From: DATCLS01 sp035265325
Lineage (GTDB): Bacteria; Actinomycetota; Acidimicrobiia; Acidimicrobiales; VFJN01
Assembly: GCA_035265325.1 (NCBI GenBank)
Contig: DATFOS010000088.1
Span: forward strand, 1 to 13,746
Direction: 5' to 3'
DNA: 13,746 bases
Positions 1 through 6,218 of the stretch are shown here, one piece after another; position 1 is the first letter of the stretch, and the number at the start of each line of letters is the position of its first letter. Below the pieces are notes generated by a model. It saw only the letters and a program-made list of their open reading frames with translations, was not told the DNA's origin and ran no database searches. The position numbers and the translations under genes were made by a program.

Positions 1-1155
1 GCGGACCTCCCCGTCGTCGCCGGCGGCCTCGGCGGCCGGAACGGTGGCCTCGGCGCTCGGAACGGTGGCCTCGGCTCCACCGGGCGGGCCGGCGGCCTCG
101 GCCGGTCGGACGGCGGCGCGGCGCAGCGGAGCCGGCGGGGCGTGGACCGCGGCCAGCTCGTCCGCCGGCGTCGACGTGGGCGCCGGCGCGCCCAACGCCG
201 CCGCCACCCGGCGGTCGACGTCCGCCCGCAGCGACGCCCGCAACGCCGCCCGCTCCTCGGCCGGGAGCGCCCCGTGCTCGTCGAGGACGGCCTCGAACCG
301 GGTCAGCGGGTCGCGCCGGGCCCAGGCCTCCAGGTCGGCGACCGGCACGTAGTCGATCCCGGACGCCTCCTCGTGGCCCCGCATGCGGAAGGTGAGCGCC
401 TCGATCAGCGTCGGCCCATCGCCGGCGCGCGCCCGCTCGGCGGCCCGGGCCACGGCCGACCGCACCGCGAGGACGTCGTTGCCGTCGACGAGCTCGCCGG
501 CCATCCCGTAGCCGGCGGCCCGGTCGACCAGGTGGGCGCAGGCGTACTGCTCGGCGGGCGGGGTGGACAGCGCCCACCCGTTGTTCTCGACCACGAACAC
601 GACCGGCAGCGCCCACACCGCCGCCAGGTTCATCGCTTCGTGGACGTCGCCCTCGCTGGTGGAGCCGTCGCCGATCAGCACGGCGGCCAGCCGCTCCTCG
701 CCGCGCAACCGGGCGGCGAGCGCCAACCCGTCGGCGACGGGGACCATGGCGCCCAAGTGGCTGATCATCCCGACGACGTGGTGGGGGAGGGCGCCGAAGT
801 GGAACGTCCGGTCGCGGCCGGCGGTGTAGCCGCCCGCCCGGCCCAGCAGCTGGCGGAACAGCCGGTCGAGGTCGAGGCCGCGCCCGGTGAACACGCCCAG
901 GTTGCGGTGGCCGGGGACGACCCAGTCGTCGTCCCGCAGGGCGGCGATGAGCCCGACCGACACGGCCTCCTGGCCGATGCCCGAGAACCACTTGCTGAGC
1001 TGGCCCTGGCGCAGCAGGGCGAGCATCTTCTCCTCGATCACCCGCGGCAGCAGCAGCTGCCCGTACAGCTCGACCAGGTCAGCCTGGTCGTCGGCGAGGG
1101 GACCCGCCGGGGACGTGGCGGTGGTGTCCACGGCAGGGGTGCGCAGCTCGGACAT
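1..1155 (-). CDS. 2-oxo acid dehydrogenase E1 component, alpha domain (partial, probably an alpha-beta fusion)
   Basis: Thiamine-diphosphate-dependent E1 of a pyruvate or branched-chain 2-oxo acid dehydrogenase complex; it decarboxylates the oxo acid and passes the acyl group to the lipoyl E2. The 385 visible codons start at ATG 1155 and reach the window edge without a stop. The TPP/Mg motif starts at GDG (residues 163-165) and ends at ENN (190-192), which is the standard GDG-X(about 26)-NN pattern. RMRGHEEASG (258-267) and GMISHLG (129-135) are typical of E1 alpha domains. The alpha domain ends near residue 325, where stand-alone alpha subunits usually end. About 60 Ala/Pro/Glu-rich residues follow and the frame stays open, as expected for a linker to an E1 beta domain. 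Substrate cannot be decided from this part. A weak GAAGCT box lies 6 nt before the ATG. No E2, E3 or regulator is adjacent on this side. Confidence 0.9.
   Translation of the reverse strand, partial: MSELRTPAVDTTATSPAGPLADDQADLVELYGQLLLPRVIEEKMLALLRQGQLSKWFSGIGQEAVSVGLIAALRDDDWVVPGHRNLGVFTGRGLDLDRLFRQLLGRAGGYTAGRDRTFHFGALPHHVVGMISHLGAMVPVADGLALAARLRGEERLAAVLIGDGSTSEGDVHEAMNLAAVWALPVVFVVENNGWALSTPPAEQYACAHLVDRAAGYGMAGELVDGNDVLAVRSAVARAAERARAGDGPTLIEALTFRMRGHEEASGIDYVPVADLEAWARRDPLTRFEAVLDEHGALPAEERAALRASLRADVDRRVAAALGAPAPTSTPADELAAVHAPPAPLRRAAVRPAEAAGPPGGAEATVPSAEATVPAAEAAGDDGEVR
25..66 (-). repeat. Two 21-bp tandem units inside the E1 linker
   Basis: Units 25-45 and 46-66 differ at two bases and keep the reading frame. 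On the minus strand they encode heptads TVPSAEA and TVPAAEA. A degraded third unit begins at 67. This is a low-complexity interdomain linker, probably grown by slippage. Confidence 0.75.
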
Positions 1156-1266
1156 GGGCCCAGCTTCGCACCCGTCCCCGCCGGCCGCGCTGCGTAACCG
1201 CCCGCCGCCATGGGCGGCCTCTCCGGCCGTGTCGCCGGCCCGCCGGACCCGCCGGGCCCGCCGCCG
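1156..1266. other. Intergenic gap with a small GC hairpin
   Basis: This is 111 bp between the phosphodiesterase stop and the E1 start, both on the minus strand. It holds a perfect 6-bp inverted repeat, GCCGCC-ATG-GGCGGC (1204-1218), with no T tract. It could be a weak terminator or nothing. A GAAGCT box (minus strand, 1167-1162) lies 6 nt before the E1 ATG and is the only promoter-like element seen. Confidence 0.4.
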
Positions 1267-2043
1267 TCAACCTAACCAGGCGCCGCGGGACTCCAGCACG
1301 GCCCGCAGGAGGTCGGGACGGTCGGTCATGATCCCGTCGACCCCCAGGTCGAGCAGGCGGGTCATCTCGGCCGGGTCGTCGATCGTCCACACGTGGACGG
1401 GGAGGCCCCGGTCGTGGGCGGCCGCCACGAACCGCTCGGTGACCAGCGGCATCCGCCCCTGGTGGGTGGGCACCTGGACGCACGCCCCGGCGAAGCGCCC
1501 CACCGGCAGCCCCCGGCCGGCCGCCACCAGCTTGGCGACCTGGCGGGGCCCCATCGACGTGCAGGTGCCCCCGCCCAGCAGGGCGCGGAGGCGGGCCAGG
1601 CGCTTGTCCGAGAAGGCGCCGAAGCAGACCCGGTCGAGCGTGCCCGTCCGCCGGACCAACTCGGCCAGCGGCTCCACCGCCTCGTCGTGCTTCGGGTCGA
1701 TGTTGACCCGGACGTCCGGCCAGGCGGTGAGCAGGTCCTCCATCAGCGGGACCCGGTCGTCGCCGGCACCGACACGAGCCGTGCGGACGGACGACCACGG
1801 CAGCTCGGCGATGGCCCCGGTCCGGTCGGTGACCCGGTCGAGGTGGTCGTCGTGGAAGGCCACGACCACGCCGTCGGCGGTCACGTGGACGTCGGTCTCG
1901 AGGTAGCGATAGCCGAGCGCCACCGCCGCCTCGAACGCCGCCATCGTGTTCTCGACCGCCCCGCCGGGCACCTCGGCGCCGTGTGCGCCCCGGTGGGCGA
2001 ACGCCACGGGCCCGGGCCAGTCGAGGAACGGGAAGCTCGCCAT
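1267..2043 (-). CDS. Glycerophosphodiester phosphodiesterase (GDPD family)
   Basis: Hydrolyses glycerophosphodiesters to glycerol-3-phosphate and an alcohol; it has a TIM-barrel fold and needs a divalent metal. The protein is 258 aa, the usual size for a single-domain GDPD. Family signatures are AHRG near residues 16-19 (first catalytic His), EN with the following helix, ETDVHVTADG (metal-binding Glu and Asp), FHDD (second catalytic His) and a C-terminal VHVWTIDD followed by GVDGIMTDRPD. NIDPKHD replaces the more common EIK, a variant I associate with actinobacterial members. There is no signal peptide, so a cytoplasmic role is likely. ATG 2043 is chosen because homology begins right after it (FPFLDW) and a TACGGT box lies 10 nt upstream. 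The open frame continues upstream but is antisense to real genes. It is divergent from the DUF2203 gene. Confidence 0.93.
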   Translation of the reverse strand: MASFPFLDWPGPVAFAHRGAHGAEVPGGAVENTMAAFEAAVALGYRYLETDVHVTADGVVVAFHDDHLDRVTDRTGAIAELPWSSVRTARVGAGDDRVPLMEDLLTAWPDVRVNIDPKHDEAVEPLAELVRRTGTLDRVCFGAFSDKRLARLRALLGGGTCTSMGPRQVAKLVAAGRGLPVGRFAGACVQVPTHQGRMPLVTERFVAAAHDRGLPVHVWTIDDPAEMTRLLDLGVDGIMTDRPDLLRAVLESRGAWLG

Positions 2044-2053
2044 GACGGCGGCG

Positions 2054-2059
2054 ACCGTA
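2054..2059 (-). promoter_or_regulatory. Candidate -10 box of the phosphodiesterase gene
   Basis: TACGGT on the minus strand, 10 nt before ATG 2043. Transcription would begin about 3 nt before the start codon, giving a nearly leaderless mRNA. There is no Shine-Dalgarno sequence. Confidence 0.5.
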
Positions 2060-2199
2060 CCCCGGCCACCGCCACCGGGCTGCCCGGACGCGCCGGCGGG
2101 CCACCCGGGCCGGCCGGACCGCCCCGACGCCGGCCGACGCCGGACCGACCTGCAACCCGCCGGTTGGCGCCCGGCCGTCCCGGGTGACACGCTCCCCGC

Positions 2200-2580
2200 G
2201 TGGAGGAGCCGTCGCGGGCCTGGACGCTGCCGGAGGCCAACGAGGCCCTGCCGTGGGTGCGCGAGGTCGTGGCCCGGGCGCAGCAGCAGTGGGCCGAGTA
2301 CCGGGCGGCCCGGGGGAAGGCGGCGAAGTTGGTCCGCCAGAACGGCCACGGGCTGGTCCCGGCCGACCCTGGGGCGGTGCGGTCGTGCATCGAGGAGCTC
2401 GCCACCCGGGCCGTGGTGCTGCGGGACGTGGGCCGCGGCCTCGTCGACTTCCCCGCCCGCGCCAGCGACGGCCGGTGGTACTGGCTGTGCTGGCTCGCCG
2501 GCGAACCGACGATCGGCTGGTGGCACTGGCCCGACGACGGGTTCGCCGGCCGCCGGCCTACCAGCGAACTCCCAGACTGA
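2200..2580 (+). CDS. DUF2203 family protein
   Basis: A 126-aa protein of unknown function. It matches the DUF2203 pattern from end to end: an N-terminal helix beginning TLPEANEALPWVREVV, a central helical stretch, the GRGLVDFPA motif, then the Trp-rich end YWLCWLAGEP, WWHWPDDGFAGRRP. The family is usually about 120-140 aa, so the gene looks complete. The final part has four or more Trp and a WHxxxDxGFxGR pattern that suggests a small folded cytoplasmic domain; no catalytic role is known to me. The start is GTG 2200; no ATG is available before the homology, and a weak CACGCT box lies 6 nt upstream. The next gene on this strand is 57 bp downstream with its own promoter box, so the two may be separate transcripts. 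Confidence 0.85.
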   Translation: MEEPSRAWTLPEANEALPWVREVVARAQQQWAEYRAARGKAAKLVRQNGHGLVPADPGAVRSCIEELATRAVVLRDVGRGLVDFPARASDGRWYWLCWLAGEPTIGWWHWPDDGFAGRRPTSELPD

Positions 2581-2627
2581 AGTGCTCGCCTGGGCGTGTC
2601 CGTGCCCGGAGCAGGGTGAGTCGCCGG

Positions 2628-2633
2628 TACCGT
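2628..2633 (+). promoter_or_regulatory. Candidate -10 box of the SirB1-family gene
   Basis: TACCGT lies 4 nt before ATG 2638 and exactly 7 nt before GTG 2641. Other genes here favour a 7-nt gap, so a leaderless mRNA could begin at the in-frame GTG 2641 instead of ATG 2638. Confidence 0.5.
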
Positions 2634-2637
2634 AGCC

Positions 2638-3417
2638 ATGGTGGACATCACCGACCGGTTCGCCGAGCTGGTGCGCGGTCCGGAAGAACAGTGCCGCGTC
2701 GACCTCGGCGCTTTCCTCATCGCCGCCCACGCCCGCCGCGACATCGACGTGGACGAACAGCTCCACCGCCTCGACGAGCTCGCCATGGGCTGCCCGACGC
2801 CGACGCTGGAGGGCGTGTGCGAGCACCTCTTCGGCGACGTGGGCCTGGTGGGCGACACCGAGGACTACAAGAACCCGCGGAACTCCCTGCTCGACGTGGT
2901 CCTCGACCGCCGCCGGGGCATCCCCATCACGCTGTCCATCGTGGTCATGGAGGTCGGCCGGCGCCTCGGCCTGGACCTCGCCGGTGTGGGCATGCCCGGC
3001 CACTTCCTGGTCCGCGACCGCGACGACGAAGACGCATTCGTCGACCCGTTCAACCAGGCACGCCTCGACCGCGAGGGGGCCGAGAAGCTGTTCACGGTCA
3101 TCCACGGGTCCGACGCCCGCTTCGACGCGCGGTTCCTCGACCCCGTCGGCCCCCGGGCGATCATGGCCCGCATCGTGACCAACCTGCAGCGTTCCTACGT
3201 GGGCCAGGGCGACCGGGCCGGGGCGCTGTGGGCCCAGTGCCTGCGGGTGCTGGTCCCGGGGGCGACCGTGGGCGACCGCCGCCAGCTCGCCGCCCTGCTG
3301 GCCGCCAACGGGCGCTTCGACGCCGCCGCGCAGGAGCTCGAGGCCATCGCCGAGGACGGCTGGGGCGGCGATCGCGACCGCATCGCCGCCATCGCCATGC
3401 GGGCCAAGCTCAACTAG
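2638..3417 (+). CDS. SirB1-family protein (Transglut_core2 plus TPR-like C-terminus)
   Basis: A 259-aa protein. Residues 75-140 carry the SirB1/Transglut_core2 signature: YKNPRNSLLDVVLDRRRGIP, then ITLS, EVGRRLGL, GMPGHFLVR and AFVDPF. The C-terminus (about 175-245) is helical and TPR-like (RDRAGALWAQ-type and ANGRFDAAAQEL repeats). In true transglutaminases the triad is Cys-His-Asp. Here His122 and Asp136 are in place, but the stretch aligned to the nucleophile is ITLS (97-100) with no Cys, so an active transglutaminase is unlikely unless Ser100 serves. The biological role of the family is unclear; E. coli SirB1 gives it its name. The start is ATG 2638 or the adjacent GTG 2641. It is convergent with the WYL regulator, and the two stop codons overlap in the sequence CTAG (3414-3417). 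Confidence 0.9.
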   Translation: MVDITDRFAELVRGPEEQCRVDLGAFLIAAHARRDIDVDEQLHRLDELAMGCPTPTLEGVCEHLFGDVGLVGDTEDYKNPRNSLLDVVLDRRRGIPITLSIVVMEVGRRLGLDLAGVGMPGHFLVRDRDDEDAFVDPFNQARLDREGAEKLFTVIHGSDARFDARFLDPVGPRAIMARIVTNLQRSYVGQGDRAGALWAQCLRVLVPGATVGDRRQLAALLAANGRFDAAAQELEAIAEDGWGGDRDRIAAIAMRAKLN

Positions 3418-4400
3418 CGGGCGCCTGCCGGCGCGGCGTTGAGCTCCGCCAGGGCACGGGCGTGGGCGGCAACGGCCTCCCGCAGCTCGGGCGGGGACAG
3501 GACCTCGGCCGCCACGCCGAGGGCGGCCACCTGGCGGGCCATGCCGGCCAGGTCGTTCGACCCGAACTCGACGATCGTGCCGCCGGCGCCGTCCGGCGTG
3601 TGGGTCGCGACCGTGCGGGGCAGGACGGCCCGGGCCTCCTCCGGCGGGACGGGCATCCGCAGCCGGGCCACCACCGTCCACGGCCCGGTGGCCAGGCCCC
3701 GGCTCACCATGGCCACGGGGTCGGGCAGGCCCTCGGACGCCGCCAGCGCCGCCAGGTCGCCCGGCTGGCGCAGCGACCGGGCGGCGCGCACCCGGTCGAG
3801 CCGGAAGGTCCGCCAGTCCCGGCGATCGACGTCGTGGGCCACCAGGTACCACCGCGGCCCGGACCGCACCAGCCGATAGGGGTCCACCCGCCGCTCGGAC
3901 ACCTCGCCGTCGTGGCGGGCGTAGCCCAGGCGGGCCCGCTCGCCGTTCCGGCACGCCTGGGCCAGCTCGGCGAGCACGCCGGCGTCCACCGGGTCGGGCG
4001 CCCGCCCGAGCAGCTCCGCCGTCACCTCGTGGACCGCCCGGACCCGCGCCGCCAGCCGGGCGGGCAGCACCTGTTCGAGCTTGGCCAGGGCCGACACCGT
4101 GGCGTCCTCGACCCCGGACACGCCGCCGGCGGCCGCCGCCCGCAGGCCCACCGCCACGGCCACCGCCTCGTCGTCGTCCAGGAGCAGTGGCGGCAGCGCC
4201 CCGCCCCGGCCGAGCCGGTACCCGCCCTCGGGGCCGACGACGGCGTCGACCGGGTAGCCCAGCTCCCGCAGCCGCACCATGTCGCGCCGGACCGTCCGGT
4301 CGGTCACGCCGAGCCGCTCGGCCAGCTCGCCCGCCGTCCAGGCGGGACGCGCCTGCAGCAGCGACAGCAGGCGCAGCAGCCGGGCGGACGTCTCGAGCAC
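3414..4400 (-). CDS. WYL-domain HTH transcriptional regulator
   Basis: A 328-aa regulator of the DeoR/YafY-like WYL class. A winged helix covers residues 5-65: RLLRLLSLL, then TAGELAERLGVTDRTVRRD as helix-turn-helix and EGGYRLGRG as wing. A linker follows to the WYL domain at about 140-210, with the literal motif PRWYLVAHD (182-190) and RTFRLDRV. The C-terminal extension (240-320) is the usual WCX-type domain. WYL domains sense ligands such as nucleotides or nucleic acids. GTG 4400 is the chosen start: it places the HTH at the expected distance and has a GATGAT box 6 nt upstream; an in-frame ATG at 4478 would overlap the neighbour and adds a non-conserved stretch. It is divergent from DUF3224-HTH_42, so it probably regulates them and itself. 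Confidence 0.92.
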   Translation of the reverse strand: MLETSARLLRLLSLLQARPAWTAGELAERLGVTDRTVRRDMVRLRELGYPVDAVVGPEGGYRLGRGGALPPLLLDDDEAVAVAVGLRAAAAGGVSGVEDATVSALAKLEQVLPARLAARVRAVHEVTAELLGRAPDPVDAGVLAELAQACRNGERARLGYARHDGEVSERRVDPYRLVRSGPRWYLVAHDVDRRDWRTFRLDRVRAARSLRQPGDLAALAASEGLPDPVAMVSRGLATGPWTVVARLRMPVPPEEARAVLPRTVATHTPDGAGGTIVEFGSNDLAGMARQVAALGVAAEVLSPPELREAVAAHARALAELNAAPAGAR

Positions 4401-4406
4401 GATCCC

Positions 4407-4412
4407 ATCATC
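4407..4412 (-). promoter_or_regulatory. Candidate -10 box of the WYL regulator gene
   Basis: GATGAT on the minus strand, 6 nt before GTG 4400. It keeps the A at position 2 and T at position 6 of the actinobacterial TAnnnT consensus. This suggests a leaderless or near-leaderless message. Confidence 0.35.
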
Positions 4413-4420
4413 GCGGACGA

Positions 4421-4441
4421 CCCGGACGGAAGCTGTCCGGG
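4421..4441. promoter_or_regulatory. Inverted repeat CCCGGAC-N7-GTCCGGG, candidate operator
   Basis: A perfect 7-bp inverted repeat with a 7-nt spacer (GGAAGCT), in the 62-bp region between the divergent WYL regulator and DUF3224 genes. It covers the position expected for the -35 of the DUF3224 promoter and lies 8 bp from its -10 box. A dimeric regulator bound here would control both directions. The WYL regulator next door is the obvious candidate; this is inference. Confidence 0.55.
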
Positions 4442-4449
4442 TAGGCCCG

Positions 4450-4455
4450 TACCGT
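4450..4455 (+). promoter_or_regulatory. Candidate -10 box of the DUF3224 gene
   Basis: TACCGT exactly 7 nt before ATG 4463. Initiation about 7 nt after the box would start the mRNA on the A of the ATG. There is no Shine-Dalgarno sequence. Confidence 0.6.
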
Positions 4456-4462
4456 AACGCCC

Positions 4463-4891
4463 ATGAGCACCGACCCATCCGCCGAGACGACGACGTCCAC
4501 GGCCACCGGGACGCCCACCAACTGGGAGGAGACGCCCTCCTACGGCACCGAGGCCCCGCTGCCGCGCCTGGCCCAGGCCGAGGTCACGTTCGCCTACGAG
4601 GGCGACCTGCAGGGCACGGGGGAGTGCCGGTACCTGTTCCGCTACGGCCCGACCGGCGACAGCGAGATCCTCGGCTTCGAGCACGTCGAGGGGGCGCTGC
4701 GGGGGCGGACCGGCAGCTTCGCCCTGCGCCACGAGGGTACGTTCACCGAGGGCCGTGTGCAGGTCCGGGCGACGGTCGTGCCCGGGTCCGGCGCCGACGG
4801 CCTGGAGGGCCTGACCGGCAGCGGGACGATCGAGTCCGCCCGGGGCGACCACGATGTCACCTTCCGCCTCGAGCACTCGGTGCTGTCATGA
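4463..4891 (+). CDS. DUF3224 family protein (small beta-barrel)
   Basis: A 142-aa protein matching the DUF3224 family, thought to form an allene-oxide-cyclase-like barrel of unknown activity. Motifs in order are NWEETP (20-25), a polar stretch, AEVTFAYEGDLQGTGECRYL (39-58), GFEHVEGALRGRTGSFALRHEGTF (71-94 region, the best signature), and PGSGADGLEGLTGSGTI. Length is normal for the family. The first 18 residues are Ser/Thr-rich and probably disordered. There is no signal peptide. It is translationally coupled to the following gene: the last bases ATGA hold both its TGA stop and the next ATG. Function unknown; control by the divergent WYL regulator is inferred from position. Confidence 0.88.
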   Translation: MSTDPSAETTTSTATGTPTNWEETPSYGTEAPLPRLAQAEVTFAYEGDLQGTGECRYLFRYGPTGDSEILGFEHVEGALRGRTGSFALRHEGTFTEGRVQVRATVVPGSGADGLEGLTGSGTIESARGDHDVTFRLEHSVLS

Positions 4892-6057
4892 GCGCCGCCC
4901 GGACCACGGGCGCCGTCCCCGAGGTCACCCGGGCGCAGGCGCTGGCCTACCGGGTCGTCGCCCAGCAGCTCGACCGGCCGGGCGGCGACGTCGCCGACCT
5001 GTCGGTTCTCGACCTCGGCGTGCAGGACTCGCCACCCGGGTCCGCCGCCGCCAGCCTCGCCGCCCGCACCGCAGCCGGCAGCGAGGAGGCCGAGGCCGCC
5101 ACGCCCGAGCGCCTGGACGACGCCCGCCGTTGGGTGACCGTCTGGGCGATCCGGGGCGCGCCGCACCTGCTCCGTCGGCGGGACGTCCGCCCGATGGCGC
5201 TCGCCACCTGGCCCGCCGACGCCGACGACGCGGCCGCCCGCCTCGCCGGCTACGGCCAGGGCGTCCGCAAGCGCGGCGGCGACGCCCTCGCCGCCCTGCG
5301 GTCCGCCGCCGAGGCGATGGCGGCTGTGGTCGGCGAGCGCATGGCCAAGGGCGACGCCAGCGGGGCCGTCACGCGTCACGGGCCGGACGACCTGGCCGAG
5401 TACTGCCGGTCGTGCGGGACGGTCCACATCAGCGACCAGCTCATGCGTCTCGCCGCCCTGCCGGCCGGCCTCGCCGTCGACCAGTCCACGACCCCGCTGA
5501 CCCTGCGCCCGATCCCCAACTGGGACGGGGTGCCCGAGGCGCAGGCGGGCGCGTCCCACCTCGTGCGCGCCTACCTGCGCCTGCACGGGCCGGCGACGCC
5601 CAAGGAGGTGGCCGCCTACCTCCAGACCACCCAGGCCGCGGTCAAGGCCGCCTGGCCCGACGCCGACGAGCTGGCCGAGGTCCGCGTCGACGGCCGCACG
5701 GCGTGGGTCCCGGCCGACCGGCTCGACGCCCTGCGGGACGCCCCCGAGCCCGAGGTCGTGCGGCTCCTGCCCCGCAGCGACCCGTGGCTCATGGGGCGCG
5801 ACCGCGAGCTGCTGGTGCCCGAGGCAGCCCACCGCAAGGCGCTGTGGCCCGTCCTCGGCTTCCCGGGCGCCGTCCTGGTCGACGGCGAGGTGGCCGGCAC
5901 CTGGCGGACCAGGGCGTCGGGCAAGCGCCTCGACGTCACCGTGTCGTGCTTCCGGCCGCTGACGAAGCCCGAGACGGCGGCGATCGAGGACGAGGCCGCC
6001 CGCATTGCCGCCCTGCGGGGCCACGCCGAGGCGACGGTGTCGACCACCGACGCCTGA
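4888..6057 (+). CDS. Winged-helix DNA-binding protein, HTH_42 (AlkZ/YcaQ-related) family
   Basis: A 389-aa protein of the HTH_42 family, which includes DNA glycosylases AlkZ and YcaQ that unhook interstrand crosslinks. Supporting motifs are WAIRGAPHLL (86-95), SDQLMRLAALPAG (182-194), a winged helix with GPATPKEVAAYL (234-245), a C-terminal LLPRSDPWLMGRDRELL (293-309), and LGFPGAVLVDGEVAGTWRTR (323-342). AlkZ-type enzymes use a QxQ or QxD catalytic motif near residue 40-50. Here that stretch reads LGVQDSPP (43-50), with Q46 directly followed by D47, so the canonical spacing is not present. Glycosylase activity is therefore uncertain, and a DNA-binding or divergent repair role is as likely. 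ATG 4888 overlaps the preceding stop (ATGA). Confidence 0.88.
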   Translation: MSAARTTGAVPEVTRAQALAYRVVAQQLDRPGGDVADLSVLDLGVQDSPPGSAAASLAARTAAGSEEAEAATPERLDDARRWVTVWAIRGAPHLLRRRDVRPMALATWPADADDAAARLAGYGQGVRKRGGDALAALRSAAEAMAAVVGERMAKGDASGAVTRHGPDDLAEYCRSCGTVHISDQLMRLAALPAGLAVDQSTTPLTLRPIPNWDGVPEAQAGASHLVRAYLRLHGPATPKEVAAYLQTTQAAVKAAWPDADELAEVRVDGRTAWVPADRLDALRDAPEPEVVRLLPRSDPWLMGRDRELLVPEAAHRKALWPVLGFPGAVLVDGEVAGTWRTRASGKRLDVTVSCFRPLTKPETAAIEDEAARIAALRGHAEATVSTTDA

Positions 6058-6218
6058 GAGCGTGCTTCTCGGGCGCGGGCGCGCCGAGAGGTCGAAGGAC
6101 GCGGCCTCCGCTCTTGGCCTTCGGCCTCGGGCCGCTGGGTCACGGCTGGCCCTATCGGCGCGGCCTCCGAGGCCCAAACCGCTCGCACGCAGGGCGGGCG
6201 GCGGGGGAGGGTGCGGCG
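6058..6218. other. Structured 161-bp intergenic region
   Basis: No gene is supported here. It contains three inverted or direct repeats. One is a bulged hairpin at 6067-6089 (TCTCGG with CCGAGA, plus inner CGCG). The second is a long stem, GGCCTCGG-GCCGC (6123-6135) pairing with GCGGC-CT-CCGAGGCC (6160-6174), with a 2-nt bulge and 24-nt loop. The third is an 11-bp direct repeat CGCGGCCTCCG at 6100-6110 and 6159-6169. It may be a terminator plus leader, a REP-like element or a small RNA. No TAnnnT box sits at the GNAT start. Confidence 0.5.
6204..6210 (+). promoter_or_regulatory. Strong Shine-Dalgarno of the GNAT gene
   Basis: GGGGAGG, 8 nt before ATG 6219, within a longer purine run. It is the one clear ribosome binding site in the window and fixes this start. 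It contrasts with the SD-less, probably leaderless neighbours. Confidence 0.75.

Noticed and set aside
142..1197. Plus-strand open frame of 351 codons over the E1 gene
   Set aside because: The minus strand encodes a clear TPP-dependent E1 alpha domain; the plus frame has no recognisable domain.
2044..3954. Long minus-strand open frame continuing upstream of the phosphodiesterase (895 codons in all)
   Set aside because: It is antisense to the DUF2203, SirB1 and part of the WYL genes, its translation is Arg/Pro/Gly-rich with no family motif, and homology starts only at 2043.
3414..6057. A defence island or toxin-antitoxin system around the WYL regulator
   Set aside because: WYL regulators occur in defence loci, but no nuclease, helicase, toxin or CRISPR component is nearby; the neighbours are ordinary chromosomal families.
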